From Thalassobaculum_A sp040219615 (lineage in GTDB: Bacteria; Pseudomonadota; Alphaproteobacteria; Thalassobaculales; Thalassobaculaceae), in the NCBI RefSeq assembly GCF_040219615.1, contig NZ_JAVJSE010000013.1, positions 248,001 through 312,000 of the forward strand: 64,000 nt of DNA. The letters are read 5' to 3'. The notes under the pieces are model-generated. The model saw only the letters and a program-made list of their open reading frames with translations. It did not search any database and had not been told where the DNA came from. Below, one piece after another: positions 52,806 through 61,953 of this stretch; the stretch's first letter is position 1, and every line of letters begins with the position of its first letter. A program made the position numbers and the translations under genes.

Positions 52806-53235
52806 CCGGGTCCCCGGGTTCGGAGTCCTCGTGGTCGGCGGCCGCCTCGACGTCCTGCCGCACCACCGGGTCGCGCAGCAGCGCGTCGATCCGGCTCGAC
52901 ACGTCGAACGCGGTGTCGCGCTCGAACCGCAGTCTCGGCGCGTATTTCAGCTTGATGTCGCGGGCCAGGTGCCCGCCGAGCCGGCCGGCGTTGCGCTTCA
53001 GCGCCGCCAGCAGGTCGGCCGCGTCGCCGCCGCCGAGCGGCGTGATCCAGACCGTGGCGTTGCGCAGGTCGGGCGACACCGTGACCTCGGAGATCGTCAC
53101 CGGCGCGTCATACAGCGCCGGGTCGTGCAGGACGCCGCGCTCCAGCACCCGCGCCAGCACGCGGCGGATCTCCTCGCCCACGCGCAACTGCCGCTGGCTC
53201 GGCTCGCCAGGAGCCGCGTCCCGTCCCGTCGTCAT
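52792..53235 (-). CDS. rbfA: Ribosome-binding factor A
   Basis: A 147-residue KH-fold factor for 30S maturation and cold adaptation. It shows SQRQLRVGEEIRRVLARVLERG, VTISEVTVSPDLRNATVWITPLGG and GGHLARDIKLKYAPRLRFERDTAFD. It lies between infB and truB. Confidence 0.95.
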   Translation of the reverse strand: MTTGRDAAPGEPSQRQLRVGEEIRRVLARVLERGVLHDPALYDAPVTISEVTVSPDLRNATVWITPLGGGDAADLLAALKRNAGRLGGHLARDIKLKYAPRLRFERDTAFDVSSRIDALLRDPVVRQDVEAAADHEDSEPGDPDGQA

Positions 53236-53296
53236 GACACCAATTCCCCGGCGATGGTGGTCCCGGCGGCTGCAGTCCCCGAGAGGGACGGCGGCC

Positions 53297-55918
53297 TCAG
53301 CCGGCCGCCTCCTCCTGCCGCACCGACTCGAGGGTCCGGGCGATTTCCTTCAGCTCGAAGCACTCGATCCGGTCGCCCTGGCGGATGTCGTCGTAGTTCT
53401 CGAAGGCCATGCCGCACTCGTAGCCCTCGCGCACCTCGCGGACCTCGTCCTTGAAGCGCTTCAGGGTCTTCAGCGTGCCCTCGTGGACCACCACGTCGTC
53501 CCGCAGCAGACGGACCTTGCAGCCGCGCTTGATGACCCCGTCGGTGACCATGCAGCCGGCGACCTTGCCGACCTTGGTGATGTTGAACACCTCGCGGATC
53601 GACGCGTAGCCGATGAACTCTTCCTTGATCTCCGGCGCCAGCATGCCCGTGAGCAGGGCTTTGATGTCGTCGATCAGGTCGTAGATGATCGAGTAGTAGC
53701 GGATCTCCAGCCCGTCTCGGCGGGCCATCTCGCGCGCCTGCGGGTTGGCGCGGACGTTGAAGCCGATAATCAGGCCGTTCGACGCCTTCGCCAGGCTGAT
53801 GTCCGACTCGCTGATCGCACCGACCGCGCCGTGCAGGATCCGCGGCTTGACCATCGTGTTTTCCAGCTTCTCGACGGTCGCCTTGATCGCCTCGTAGGAG
53901 CCGTGCACATCGGTCTTGATGACCAGCGGCAGTTCCGAGGCCGAGCCGGCCTGGATCGCCGACAGCATCTGCTCGACGGTGCCGCGGGCTCCGGCAGCCG
54001 CCTGCTTCTCGCGGATCACCCGCTGGCGGTAGTCGGCGATCTCGCGGGCGCGGCCCTCGCTCTCGACGACCACGAACTCGTCACCGGCCGTCGGCGTGCC
54101 CTGCAGACCGAGCACCTCCACCGGCTCGGTCGGACCGGCGGTCTCGACCTGGGTGCCGCGGTCGTCGACCAGCGCCCGCACCCGGCCCCACTCGGCGCCG
54201 GCGACGAACACGTCGCCGACCTTCACGGTGCCGCGCTTGACCAGCACGGTGGCGACGCTGCCGCGGCCGCGCTCGACCTTGGCCTCGATCACCACGCCTT
54301 CGGCGGCGCGATCGGCGTTCGCCTTCAGCTCCAGCACCTCGGCCTGCAGCATGATCGCCTCGAGCAGGGTGTCGATGCCCTGCCGGGTCTTGGCCGACAC
54401 GTCCACCACCTGGACGTCGCCGCCCATCTCCTCGACCACGATGTCGTGCTGCAGCAGTTCCTGGCGGACCCGCGCCGGATCGGCCTCGGGCTTGTCGATC
54501 TTGTTGCAGGCCACGATGACCGGCACGCCGGCCGCCTTGGCATGGCGGATCGCTTCCACGGTCTGCGCCATGATGCCGTCGTCGGCCGCCACCACCAGGA
54601 TGACGATGTCCGTGACGTTGGCGCCGCGCGCCCGCATCTCGGTGAACGCCTCGTGACCCGGGGTGTCGATGAAGGTGATCTTGTCACCCGACGGGATCTG
54701 GATCTGGTAGGCGCCGATGTGCTGGGTGATGCCGCCGGCCTCGCCGGCTGCCACGTCGGCGTTGCGGATCGCGTCGAGCAGCGAGGTCTTGCCGTGGTCG
54801 ACGTGACCCATGACCGTGACCACCGGCGGCCGCGCCGACAGGGCGGTCGGATCGTCGTCCTCGCCGCGCATGCCGAGCTCGACGTCGGACTCCGCCACGC
54901 GCCGGACGCGGTGGCCGAACTCCTGCACCACCAGCTCGGCGGTGTCGGCGTCGATGGTCTGGTTGATGGTCGCCATCATGCCCATCTTCATGAGCGACTT
55001 GACGACGTCGCTGGCCTTCTCCGCCATGCGGTTGGCCAGTTCCTGGACGGTGATGGTCTCAGGCACCACGACGTCGCGGGAGAACTTCACGTTCTCCTCG
55101 TCGTCGGTCATGCGCTGGCGCTCGCGCTCGCGGGCCCGCCGCACCGAGGCCAGGGACCGCGTCCGCTCGCGGTCGTCGAGGGCCGCCGAGATCGTCAGCT
55201 TGCCGCCGCGACGGCGCGGCTCGTTGGTGGTCGTGCGACCGCGTGCCGGCCGCTTGGCGGCATCGCCGCGGCCACGGCGGCGACGATCGTCGTCCTCGGA
55301 CTCGACCACCGGCGCGCGCGGCGCCGGGGCGGCCGTAGCCGACGGCGACGACGGCTGCCGGTCGAGGCGGGCCGAGGCCCGCTCGGCGGCCGCCTTGGCC
55401 TGGCGCGCGGCCTCTTCCTCGGCCAGCCGCGCCGCCTCGGCGGCGCGCCGCGACTCCTCGTCGTCGGCGATCTTGCGCATTTCGTCGAGTTCGGCCTGAC
55501 GGCGGTCCTTCTCGACCACCGGCTCCGGGGCTGCGACGTCCTCGTGCACCGGCTCGGCGGCGCCCGCTTCGGCAGCCTGCGCTTCCGACGCTTCCACGCT
55601 CGCCTGCGCGGCGGCGGTCGCCTCGCTGTGCTTCAGGCCTTCCTGCAGGGCGCGCGTGCGTGCGGCGCGCTCCTCGGCGGTCAGCTCGCGACCGGCACCG
55701 GACCCGCCCTTGCCACCGGCCGGGCCGGGGGCCGGCGTCCGCCGGCGGCGCACCTCGACCTGCACGGTTTTCGAGCGCCCATGCGAAAAGCTCTGCTTGA
55801 CCTGGCTCGTCTCGACGGACTTGCCGAGGGACAGCTTGTTACGGCCCCCGGTGAGGCTCAGCTTCTTACGATCCTGGTCGCTGGTGCTCGACATCTTGTC
55901 TTCGCCCAAATCATCCAT
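53297..55918 (-). CDS. infB: Translation initiation factor IF-2
   Basis: IF-2 brings initiator tRNA to the 30S subunit in a GTP-dependent step. The 873-residue protein has a long charged, Ala/Arg/Glu-rich N-terminal region (to about residue 370) with an IF2_N domain, then the G domain: VTVMGHVDHGKTSLLDAIRN, TFIDTPGHEAFTEMRARGA and IVACNKIDKPEA. The C-terminal IF2 domains follow. ATG at 55918 overlaps the ylxR stop by 8 nt, indicating coupled translation; ATG at 55894 is an alternative. Confidence 0.97.
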   Translation of the reverse strand: MDDLGEDKMSSTSDQDRKKLSLTGGRNKLSLGKSVETSQVKQSFSHGRSKTVQVEVRRRRTPAPGPAGGKGGSGAGRELTAEERAARTRALQEGLKHSEATAAAQASVEASEAQAAEAGAAEPVHEDVAAPEPVVEKDRRQAELDEMRKIADDEESRRAAEAARLAEEEAARQAKAAAERASARLDRQPSSPSATAAPAPRAPVVESEDDDRRRRGRGDAAKRPARGRTTTNEPRRRGGKLTISAALDDRERTRSLASVRRARERERQRMTDDEENVKFSRDVVVPETITVQELANRMAEKASDVVKSLMKMGMMATINQTIDADTAELVVQEFGHRVRRVAESDVELGMRGEDDDPTALSARPPVVTVMGHVDHGKTSLLDAIRNADVAAGEAGGITQHIGAYQIQIPSGDKITFIDTPGHEAFTEMRARGANVTDIVILVVAADDGIMAQTVEAIRHAKAAGVPVIVACNKIDKPEADPARVRQELLQHDIVVEEMGGDVQVVDVSAKTRQGIDTLLEAIMLQAEVLELKANADRAAEGVVIEAKVERGRGSVATVLVKRGTVKVGDVFVAGAEWGRVRALVDDRGTQVETAGPTEPVEVLGLQGTPTAGDEFVVVESEGRAREIADYRQRVIREKQAAAGARGTVEQMLSAIQAGSASELPLVIKTDVHGSYEAIKATVEKLENTMVKPRILHGAVGAISESDISLAKASNGLIIGFNVRANPQAREMARRDGLEIRYYSIIYDLIDDIKALLTGMLAPEIKEEFIGYASIREVFNITKVGKVAGCMVTDGVIKRGCKVRLLRDDVVVHEGTLKTLKRFKDEVREVREGYECGMAFENYDDIRQGDRIECFELKEIARTLESVRQEEAAG

Positions 55919-56591
55919 CCATCAACGGGCCGGCGCCCTGAATACACGTACCGGCCGGGTTTTCCAAGCGCGGCCCCGGGGTCGGTCCCCGGAATCCGAC
56001 AAGTCGGTCGGCGTTCCGCCGCAGACGGTCCGCAAGACCGCCTCCCGGACCACCGCTGTCCACGAAGCCGTGGACGGTATGCTCGCGCCCGAAGGCGCCG
56101 GCCAACTCGGCCGCAGTCAATGTCGCGACGACCGGTCGGTCGCCGGCCAGGGCCCGCAACCGGGCCCGGCCATCCTCGGCACCGTCGGCCGCCTCGAGCA
56201 GCACGCCGGGCCGGCCGGTCTCCAGCGCCTGGCGCACCTTGGCCAGGCCGGCCACCGCCGACCCCGCCCGGCGCGCCAGCGCCAGCAGCTCGATGCAGCG
56301 CCGCGCCAGCAGCGCCTCGACCCGGTCCGCCAGGTCCGGATCGACCCGCACCGCCTGTTTGGCGCCGCGGCCGAACAGCCGCTTCTCGACCGCCCGTTCG
56401 AGCACCGCCCGGTCGGCGGTGACCCAGATTCCGCGCCCCGGCAGCCGCTCGTCGACATCCGGGACGATCTCGTCGTCCGGCCCGACGACGAACCTTACCA
56501 GTCCACCGCGCGGCCCGCTCTCGCGGGTCACCAGGCAGCGGCGCTCCGGTCCGTCCCGGGCGTCGTCCTCAGCGTCACGCCGTCGGCTCAG
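55911..56591 (-). CDS. ylxR: YlxR/DUF448 RNA-binding protein with C-terminal L7Ae-like domain
   Basis: The protein is about 226 residues from a CTG at 56591. The N-terminal YlxR domain has ERRCLVTRE, GGLVRFVVGPDDEIVPDV and LPGRGIWVTADRAVLERAV. The second half (CIELLALARRAGSAVAGLAKVRQAL) is an L7Ae-type fold, the usual alphaproteobacterial fusion. No ATG, GTG or TTG exists upstream of the conserved RRC motif. GTG at 56531 would remove that motif and has no ribosome-binding site, whereas CTG at 56591 has GGAGG 6 nt upstream and overlaps the nusA stop. Its end overlaps infB. Confidence 0.75.
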   Translation of the reverse strand: MSRRRDAEDDARDGPERRCLVTRESGPRGGLVRFVVGPDDEIVPDVDERLPGRGIWVTADRAVLERAVEKRLFGRGAKQAVRVDPDLADRVEALLARRCIELLALARRAGSAVAGLAKVRQALETGRPGVLLEAADGAEDGRARLRALAGDRPVVATLTAAELAGAFGREHTVHGFVDSGGPGGGLADRLRRNADRLVGFRGPTPGPRLENPAGTCIQGAGPLMDG

Positions 56592-58128
56592 CCTCGGCCT
56601 CCTCGCCGGCGGCCGCCGGCTCTTCCTCGTCGTCGAACCAGTGGGCGCGGGCCGCCATGATCATCGCGTTGGCCTGCTCCTCGTCGAGCGAGTCGGCCGG
56701 CACGATCTCCAGCAGCTCGTCGCTCGCCAGGTCGGCGAAGTCGTCCAGTGTCTTCACGCCCTTCTCGCCGAGCGCCACCAGCATGACCGGGGTCAGGCCC
56801 TCGATCTCGGCAACCTCGTCGGTGACGCCGAGCTCCTGGCGCAGCGCCTCCAGACGGGCCCGCTCGGCCTCGACATGGTTGAGCGCCCGCATCTGCAGCT
56901 CGGCGGCGATGTCGGCGTCGAAGCCCTCGATCTCGGCGAGGTCGTCGACGTCGACATAGGCGATCTCCTCCACCGAGGTGAAGCCCTCGGCGACCAGCAG
57001 GCCGGCGATCACGTCGTCGATGTCGAGCGCGGTGATGAAGGTCTCCGAGCGCACCCGGAACTCCTCCTTGCGGCGATCCGACTCCTCCTGCTCGGTCAGG
57101 ATGTCGATATCCCAGCCGGTCAGCATGGACGCCAGCCGGACGTTCTGGCCGCGCCGGCCGATCGCCAGCGACAGCTGCTCGTCCGGCACCACCACCTCGA
57201 TGCGGCCGGCATCCTCGTCGAGCACCACCTTGGAGACCTCGGCGGGCGCCAGCGCGTTGACCACGAAGGTCGCCGGATCCTCGGACCACGGGATGATGTC
57301 GATCTTCTCGCCCTGCAGCTCGCCGACCACGGCCTGCACGCGCGAGCCGCGCATGCCGACGCAGGCGCCGACCGGGTCGATCGAGCTGTCGTAGGAGATC
57401 ACCGCGATCTTGGCGCGCGAGCCCGGGTCGCGGGCCACCGCCTTGATCTCGATGATGCCGTCATAGACCTCCGGCACCTCCTGGCGGAACAGCTGGCGCA
57501 TGAACTCCGGATGGGTGCGCGACAGGAAGATCTGCGGGCCGCGCGGCTCGGAGCGCACGTCCTCGATGTAGGCGCGGATCCGGTCGCCCTGGCGGAAGGT
57601 CTCGCGCGGCAGCAGCCGGTCGCGCCGCAGGATCGCCTCGGCGCGCTGGATCTCGACGGTGACGTTGCCGTACTCGACCCGCTTGACGACGCCGTTGATG
57701 ATCTCGTTGGCGCGGTCCTTGTACTCCTCGTACTGGCGCTGGCGCTCGAACTCGCGGACCTTCTGGACGATCACCTGCTTGGCGGTCTGGGCGGCGATGC
57801 GGCCGAAGTCGATCGGCGGCAGCGGCTCCTCGATCACGCTGCCGATCTCCAGCGCCGGATCGATCTTCTTGGCCTGCTCGAGGGTGATCTGCGAGATCTC
57901 GTCCTCGACCTCCTCCACGACGGTGGTGCAGCGCTTCAGGCCGATCTCGCCGGTCCGGCGGTCGATGGTCGCCCGGATGTCGTGGTCGGGGCCGTATTTC
58001 GACCGGCCGGCCTTCTGGATCGCCTGCTCCATGGCGATCAGGACCTCCTCGCGGTCGATGCCCTTGTCGCGGGCGACCACATCGGCGACCTGGATCAGCT
58101 CCAGCTTCGGTTGCGTCGCGATATCCAT
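56575..58128 (-). CDS. nusA: Transcription termination/antitermination factor NusA
   Basis: A 517-residue RNA-polymerase-binding protein. Domains in order: N-terminal polymerase-binding (LIQVADVVARDKGIDREEVL), S1 (INGVVKRVEYGNVTVEI), KH1/KH2 (VGACVGMRGSRVQAVVGELQ; LSLAIGRRGQNVRLAS), and C-terminal helix-hairpin-helix acidic repeats (about residues 360-517). It follows rimP by 30 bp and its end overlaps ylxR. Confidence 0.97.
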   Translation of the reverse strand: MDIATQPKLELIQVADVVARDKGIDREEVLIAMEQAIQKAGRSKYGPDHDIRATIDRRTGEIGLKRCTTVVEEVEDEISQITLEQAKKIDPALEIGSVIEEPLPPIDFGRIAAQTAKQVIVQKVREFERQRQYEEYKDRANEIINGVVKRVEYGNVTVEIQRAEAILRRDRLLPRETFRQGDRIRAYIEDVRSEPRGPQIFLSRTHPEFMRQLFRQEVPEVYDGIIEIKAVARDPGSRAKIAVISYDSSIDPVGACVGMRGSRVQAVVGELQGEKIDIIPWSEDPATFVVNALAPAEVSKVVLDEDAGRIEVVVPDEQLSLAIGRRGQNVRLASMLTGWDIDILTEQEESDRRKEEFRVRSETFITALDIDDVIAGLLVAEGFTSVEEIAYVDVDDLAEIEGFDADIAAELQMRALNHVEAERARLEALRQELGVTDEVAEIEGLTPVMLVALGEKGVKTLDDFADLASDELLEIVPADSLDEEQANAMIMAARAHWFDDEEEPAAAGEEAEAEPTA

Positions 58129-58158
58129 CGTCTTCGTCGTCCTCCTAAGGAGCCGCCG

Positions 58159-58701
58159 TCATTCGCCGTCCGGGCCGCGGTCCGGGGCGCTCGCCGCCAC
58201 CAGCTCGTCGGTCAGGACCAGCTTGGCGCGCGCGATGCCCTCGAAGGGCAGGGCCTCTCGCACCCCCGGCTCGATCTCCATCAACACCCGATCCGCGTCA
58301 TCGACCCCGATCAGCCGGCCGCTGAACCGCTTGCGACCGTCGATCGGCGCCGACAGGTCGACGCGGGCCTCGAAACCGGCGTAGCGCCGGAAATCCTTGA
58401 GCCGGGTCAGCGGCCGGTCGATGCCCGGCGAGCTGACCTCCAGCGTGTATTCGCCGGCGATCGGGTCCTCGACATCGAGCACCGCCGAGATCGTACGGCT
58501 GATCTCGGCGCAGTCCTCGACGCTCATTCCCGAGCCGTCGGCCCGTTCCGCCATGATCTGCAGGGTCGGGCGCCGGCCGCCGGTCAGCATGACGCGGACC
58601 AGCTCGAAGCCCATCGACTCGATGGTCGGGGCCACGATCGCCGCGAGCCGCCCGTCGGGCTTCTCGTCGCTCGGCCTGTCGCTGATGTGCGTGTCAGACA
58701 C
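58159..58701 (-). CDS. rimP: Ribosome maturation factor RimP
   Basis: A 180-residue 30S assembly factor. LAAIVAPTIESMGFELVRVML, MSVEDCAEISRTISAVLDVED, YTLEVSSPGIDRPLTRLKDF and FSGRLIGVDDADRVLMEI are diagnostic. The start is GTG at 58701 with AAGGG/GGGGAG upstream. It is the first gene of the nusA-infB operon; an intrinsic terminator lies just upstream. Confidence 0.95.
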   Translation of the reverse strand: MSDTHISDRPSDEKPDGRLAAIVAPTIESMGFELVRVMLTGGRRPTLQIMAERADGSGMSVEDCAEISRTISAVLDVEDPIAGEYTLEVSSPGIDRPLTRLKDFRRYAGFEARVDLSAPIDGRKRFSGRLIGVDDADRVLMEIEPGVREALPFEGIARAKLVLTDELVAASAPDRGPDGE

Positions 58702-58739
58702 GCCGCCCTTGCTCCCCGCCGGGGGCGGTCACCGCCAAC

Positions 58740-58762
58740 AAAAAAGTGGGCCGCTGGCCCAC
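58740..58762 (-). terminator. Intrinsic terminator upstream of rimP
   Basis: On the minus strand GTGGGCC-AGC-GGCCCAC is followed directly by six T. It lies about 95 bp past the glycosyltransferase stop and 39 bp upstream of the rimP start, so it either ends the upstream message or acts as an attenuator in the rimP leader. Confidence 0.8.
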
Positions 58763-58857
58763 CCCCGATCACAACTTCGATTAAGGAGACACGGATATAG
58801 CGGAGACGGCCCCGAATCGCAAGGGGCGGCTGTCACCCTCCGCGGCAACCGCCGCCG

Positions 58858-59784
58858 TCAACCGAGAAAGCCGCGCCAGAACGCCAGCAGTTCCGACTCC
58901 TCGCGCTCGAGGGTGTAGCGCGCCGCGGTTGCCTGCCCGGCGGCCACCCGGCTTGCAGCGGTACCCTCCAGCACCGCCCTGAGACAGGCGGCGAGTTGAC
59001 GGCCGGCGGTGACGCAGTCGTCGTCGGCAGCCCACCAGCCGTTCTCCGCCGTCGCGAACTCCCGCCCGCCGCCGCCCAGGAACCCGGTCACGGCGCAGCC
59101 GCACGCCATCGCCTCCAGCCCCGTCAGGCCGACGCCCTCCAGCCGGGCCAGCGACAGGAACACCGCGCTGTCCGCCATCGCCTGCGCCACCTCGGCCTCG
59201 CTGGCATCGGTCAGCTCGACCCAGCCGAAGCGGTCCGAGGCAGGGTAGCCGAAATTGATCAGGTCGCGGATGAACCGGTATTCGAAGGGGCGCTTGCGCG
59301 GCACCGCCGCGACCTGCAGACGCTTCTCCGGCAACGGGCGATAGAGATCCGGGTCGATCGCGAGGTGGACGGTGGACAGGGGCAGATCGGGAAGCCGCCA
59401 TCTCAGGAATCTGGTGATCTCGTCGCCGCTGGTCATGACCGCCTCGATGCCCAAGCGGCGTGGGTCGCGGGTCTCGACGAGGCCGCTGGCGAGATAGAAA
59501 TGGTTCTGACAGAACATCACCTTGCGCGGCGGCAGCCCGGCCATGGTGCGGAGCGTATGGCGGGCATCCTCGGGCATCACGACCACGTCGGCGGCCTCGA
59601 ACGTCAGTTCGGAGAAGCCGGCAATCGGGATGTCGGGGACGGCGAACCAGTCCGGCCGTTCCGCCACGCGGTGGACGATCACCGCGTCCAGGCCGTTGCG
59701 CCGGAGCGTCGCCACGTGCCGGTAGGCGACCTTGATGCCCCCGGCGATGCGCCGCTGATCGACCAAGTAGTAGATCCTGCCCAT
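58858..59784 (-). CDS. Glycosyltransferase (GT4-like)
   Basis: A 308-residue GT-B-type enzyme: an N-terminal acceptor domain starting MGRIYYLVDQRRIAGGIKVAYRH, and a C-terminal nucleotide-sugar domain with the E-x7-E motif in LEGVGLTGLEAMACGCAV followed by GGGGREFATAENGW. No signal peptide. The sugar and acceptor are unknown. ATG at 59784 has GGAGG 7 nt upstream. It sits between trmB and rimP, which are adjacent in most relatives, so it looks like an insertion into the cluster. Confidence 0.8.
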   Translation of the reverse strand: MGRIYYLVDQRRIAGGIKVAYRHVATLRRNGLDAVIVHRVAERPDWFAVPDIPIAGFSELTFEAADVVVMPEDARHTLRTMAGLPPRKVMFCQNHFYLASGLVETRDPRRLGIEAVMTSGDEITRFLRWRLPDLPLSTVHLAIDPDLYRPLPEKRLQVAAVPRKRPFEYRFIRDLINFGYPASDRFGWVELTDASEAEVAQAMADSAVFLSLARLEGVGLTGLEAMACGCAVTGFLGGGGREFATAENGWWAADDDCVTAGRQLAACLRAVLEGTAASRVAAGQATAARYTLEREESELLAFWRGFLG

Positions 59785-59835
59785 GCCCTGGCCTCCGACC
59801 GATGCCCGCAGCGGCGCCGGTACCGCCGGACACAC

Positions 59836-60537
59836 CTACACTTTTTGGAAGCGCATGTAGACCGGGTCCCGGCCCTCGCTTCGGGCCTTCGCCTCGTAGC
59901 GGGTCTCCGGCCAGTCGTCCGGCCGGGCGTGCCAGTCGGCCAGCCGGGCGCCGGTCCAGCGCAGGCCGGGATGGGCGGTCACCCGGGCCAGAATCCAGGT
60001 CAGGTAGCCCGGATCGTCGGTGGCGATCCGCAGTTCGCCGCCGGGTGCCAGCAATTCGTGGAAGCGGGCGATCGAGGCGTACTGGATCAGCCGGCGGAAG
60101 TGATGGCGGCGTTTCGGCCAGGGATCGGGGTGCAGTACGAAGATCCGCTCCAGCGAGCCGGCCGGCAGGGCCGCCGCCAGCGGCCGGGCGTCGTCGGCCA
60201 GGATGCGGACGTTGTCGAGGCGGTCGTTCTCCAGGTGCCGGAGCAGCGAGGCGACACCGTTCATGAACGGCTCGCAGCCGACGATGCCGACGTCCGGATT
60301 GGCCGCCGCCTGCCAGGCCAGATGCTCGCCGCCGCCGAAGCCGATCTCCAGCCAGACCGCCCGCATCTGCCGGCCGAACCAGCCGCGCGGATCGCCGGCG
60401 ACGTCCGCCGGCACCGCCAGCGCCGGCAGGCGCGTGTCGAGCAGGGCCTGCATGCCGGCGCGCAGCGGCCGCCCCTTGCGGCGCCCGAAGAACAGCTGGT
60501 CGCCCGGAATCCGACCGGGGATGCGGGGCTGCGGCAT
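59836..60537 (-). CDS. trmB: tRNA (guanine46-N7)-methyltransferase
   Basis: A 233-residue SAM-dependent enzyme that makes m7G46 in the variable loop of tRNA. Motifs: FFGRRKGRPLRAGM at the N-terminus, LEIGFGGGEHLAWQAA (SAM), GCEPFMNGVASLL, and the catalytic FVLHPDPWPKRRHHFRRLIQ, ending with TRYEAKARSEGRDPVYMRF. It lies 80 bp after metK on the same strand. Confidence 0.94.
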   Translation of the reverse strand: MPQPRIPGRIPGDQLFFGRRKGRPLRAGMQALLDTRLPALAVPADVAGDPRGWFGRQMRAVWLEIGFGGGEHLAWQAAANPDVGIVGCEPFMNGVASLLRHLENDRLDNVRILADDARPLAAALPAGSLERIFVLHPDPWPKRRHHFRRLIQYASIARFHELLAPGGELRIATDDPGYLTWILARVTAHPGLRWTGARLADWHARPDDWPETRYEAKARSEGRDPVYMRFQKV

Positions 60538-60617
60538 GCTGTCGGCCCGGTTGGCGGCCGCCCGGCCCCGATCGGGCTGCGGGCGGCCTGCTGATCGCAG
60601 TCGGCGGCGCGCGGCCG

Positions 60618-61787
60618 TCAGGCGAAGGCGGACTTCAGGTCGTCGACCAGGTCCAGCTTCTCCCAGGTGAACCCGCCGCTGTCGTCCGGCTGCCGGCCGA
60701 AATGACCGTAGGCGGCGGTGCGGGCATAGATCGGGTTGCTGAGCGCCAGCCGGGTCCGGATGCCGCGCGGCGACAGGTCGACCGCCTCGGCGATCACCTT
60801 CGACAGCTTGGTCTCGTCGACCCGGCCGGTGCCGTAGGTCTCGACGAAGATCGACAGCGGATGCGACACGCCGATCGCGTAGGACACCTGGATGGTGCAC
60901 TTGTCGGCGAGGCCGGCGGCAACGACGTTCTTGGCGACCCAGCGCGCGGCATAGGCGGCCGAGCGGTCGACCTTGGTCGGATCCTTGCCGGAGAACGCGC
61001 CGCCGCCGTGCGGGGCGGCACCGCCGTAGGTGTCGACGATGATCTTGCGTCCGGTCAGGCCGCAGTCGCCGTCCGGACCGCCGATGACGAAGCGGCCGGT
61101 CGGGTTGATGTAGTAGACCGTGTCGTCGTCGATCCAGCCATCCGGCAGGGTCTCGCGGATGAACGGCAGGACGAGGCCGCGGACCTCCTCCTGGGACAGG
61201 TCGGCGTCGTGCTGGGTCGAGACCACCACCGAGGTCGCCTTGACCGGCTTGCCGTTCTCGTAGCGCAGGGTGACCTGGCTCTTGGAGTCAGGGCCGAAGC
61301 CCTTGACCGCGCCGGAGTGCCGGGCTGCGGCCATGCGGCGCAGGATCTCGTGGCTGTAGTGGATCGGCGCCGGCATGAGCACGTCGGTCTCGGTGCAGGC
61401 AAAGCCGAACATGATGCCCTGGTCGCCGGCGCCCTCGTCCTTGTTGCCGGCGGCGTCGACGCCCATGGCGATGTCGACCGACTGCTCGTGCAGCAGAATG
61501 TCGATCGCCGCGGTCTCCCAGTGGAAACCCTCCTGCTCGTAGCCGATGTCCCTGACCGCCTGGCGGACGCCCTGCTCCATCAGCTCGTGGGTGACGCTGG
61601 ACGGGCCGCGAACCTCGCCCGCGAGGACGATCTTGTTGGTCGTGGCCAGGGTCTCGCACGCCACCCGGCTGCCCGGGTCGGCGGCCAGGAACAGGTCGAC
61701 GATGGTGTCCGAAATACGGTCGCAGACCTTGTCGGGATGACCTTCCGACACCGATTCGCTGGTAAACAGATAGCTCGACTGGCTCAA
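60618..61787 (-). CDS. metK: S-adenosylmethionine synthase
   Basis: MetK makes SAM, the methyl donor of the neighbouring TrmB, TrmD and other enzymes. The 389-residue protein has SVSEGHPDKVCDRISD, GAGDQGIMFGFACTET, GGPDGDCGLTGRKIIVDTYGG and the phosphate loop GGGAFSGKDPTKVDRSAAYAAR. ATG at 61787 has GGAGG-like GGAGGATCC upstream. It is preceded by a 166-bp leader gap with a hairpin. Confidence 0.97.
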   Translation of the reverse strand: MSQSSYLFTSESVSEGHPDKVCDRISDTIVDLFLAADPGSRVACETLATTNKIVLAGEVRGPSSVTHELMEQGVRQAVRDIGYEQEGFHWETAAIDILLHEQSVDIAMGVDAAGNKDEGAGDQGIMFGFACTETDVLMPAPIHYSHEILRRMAAARHSGAVKGFGPDSKSQVTLRYENGKPVKATSVVVSTQHDADLSQEEVRGLVLPFIRETLPDGWIDDDTVYYINPTGRFVIGGPDGDCGLTGRKIIVDTYGGAAPHGGGAFSGKDPTKVDRSAAYAARWVAKNVVAAGLADKCTIQVSYAIGVSHPLSIFVETYGTGRVDETKLSKVIAEAVDLSPRGIRTRLALSNPIYARTAAYGHFGRQPDDSGGFTWEKLDLVDDLKSAFA

Positions 61788-61849
61788 TGGATCCTCCGCG
61801 CGGCAGACCAGGTGCCCCCGGGGGCGCCCAAGCGGCCCGGGAATCGACG

Positions 61850-61872
61850 AGGGCCGGCGACAGACCGGCCCT
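61850..61872 (-). promoter_or_regulatory. Hairpin in the metK leader
   Basis: AGGGCCGG and CCGGCCCT form an 8-bp stem with a 7-nt loop, 63 bp upstream of metK. No U-run follows, and I could not fit it to a SAM or SAH riboswitch. A TTGACC at 61917-61912 may be the -35 of the metK promoter, with a poor -10. Confidence 0.3.
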
Positions 61873-61953
61873 AGCGTGGGAACGCGGCGTTTTTGCGCGA
61901 ATGCCGGTCGCGGTCAAGTGCCAAGCCGGCAGTCGCCCGCGAGCGGCGCCACC

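Noticed and set aside
61788..61953. SAM or SAH riboswitch before metK
   Set aside because: Only simple GC hairpins were found; none fits the conserved core of a known class by eye. A covariance-model search would decide.
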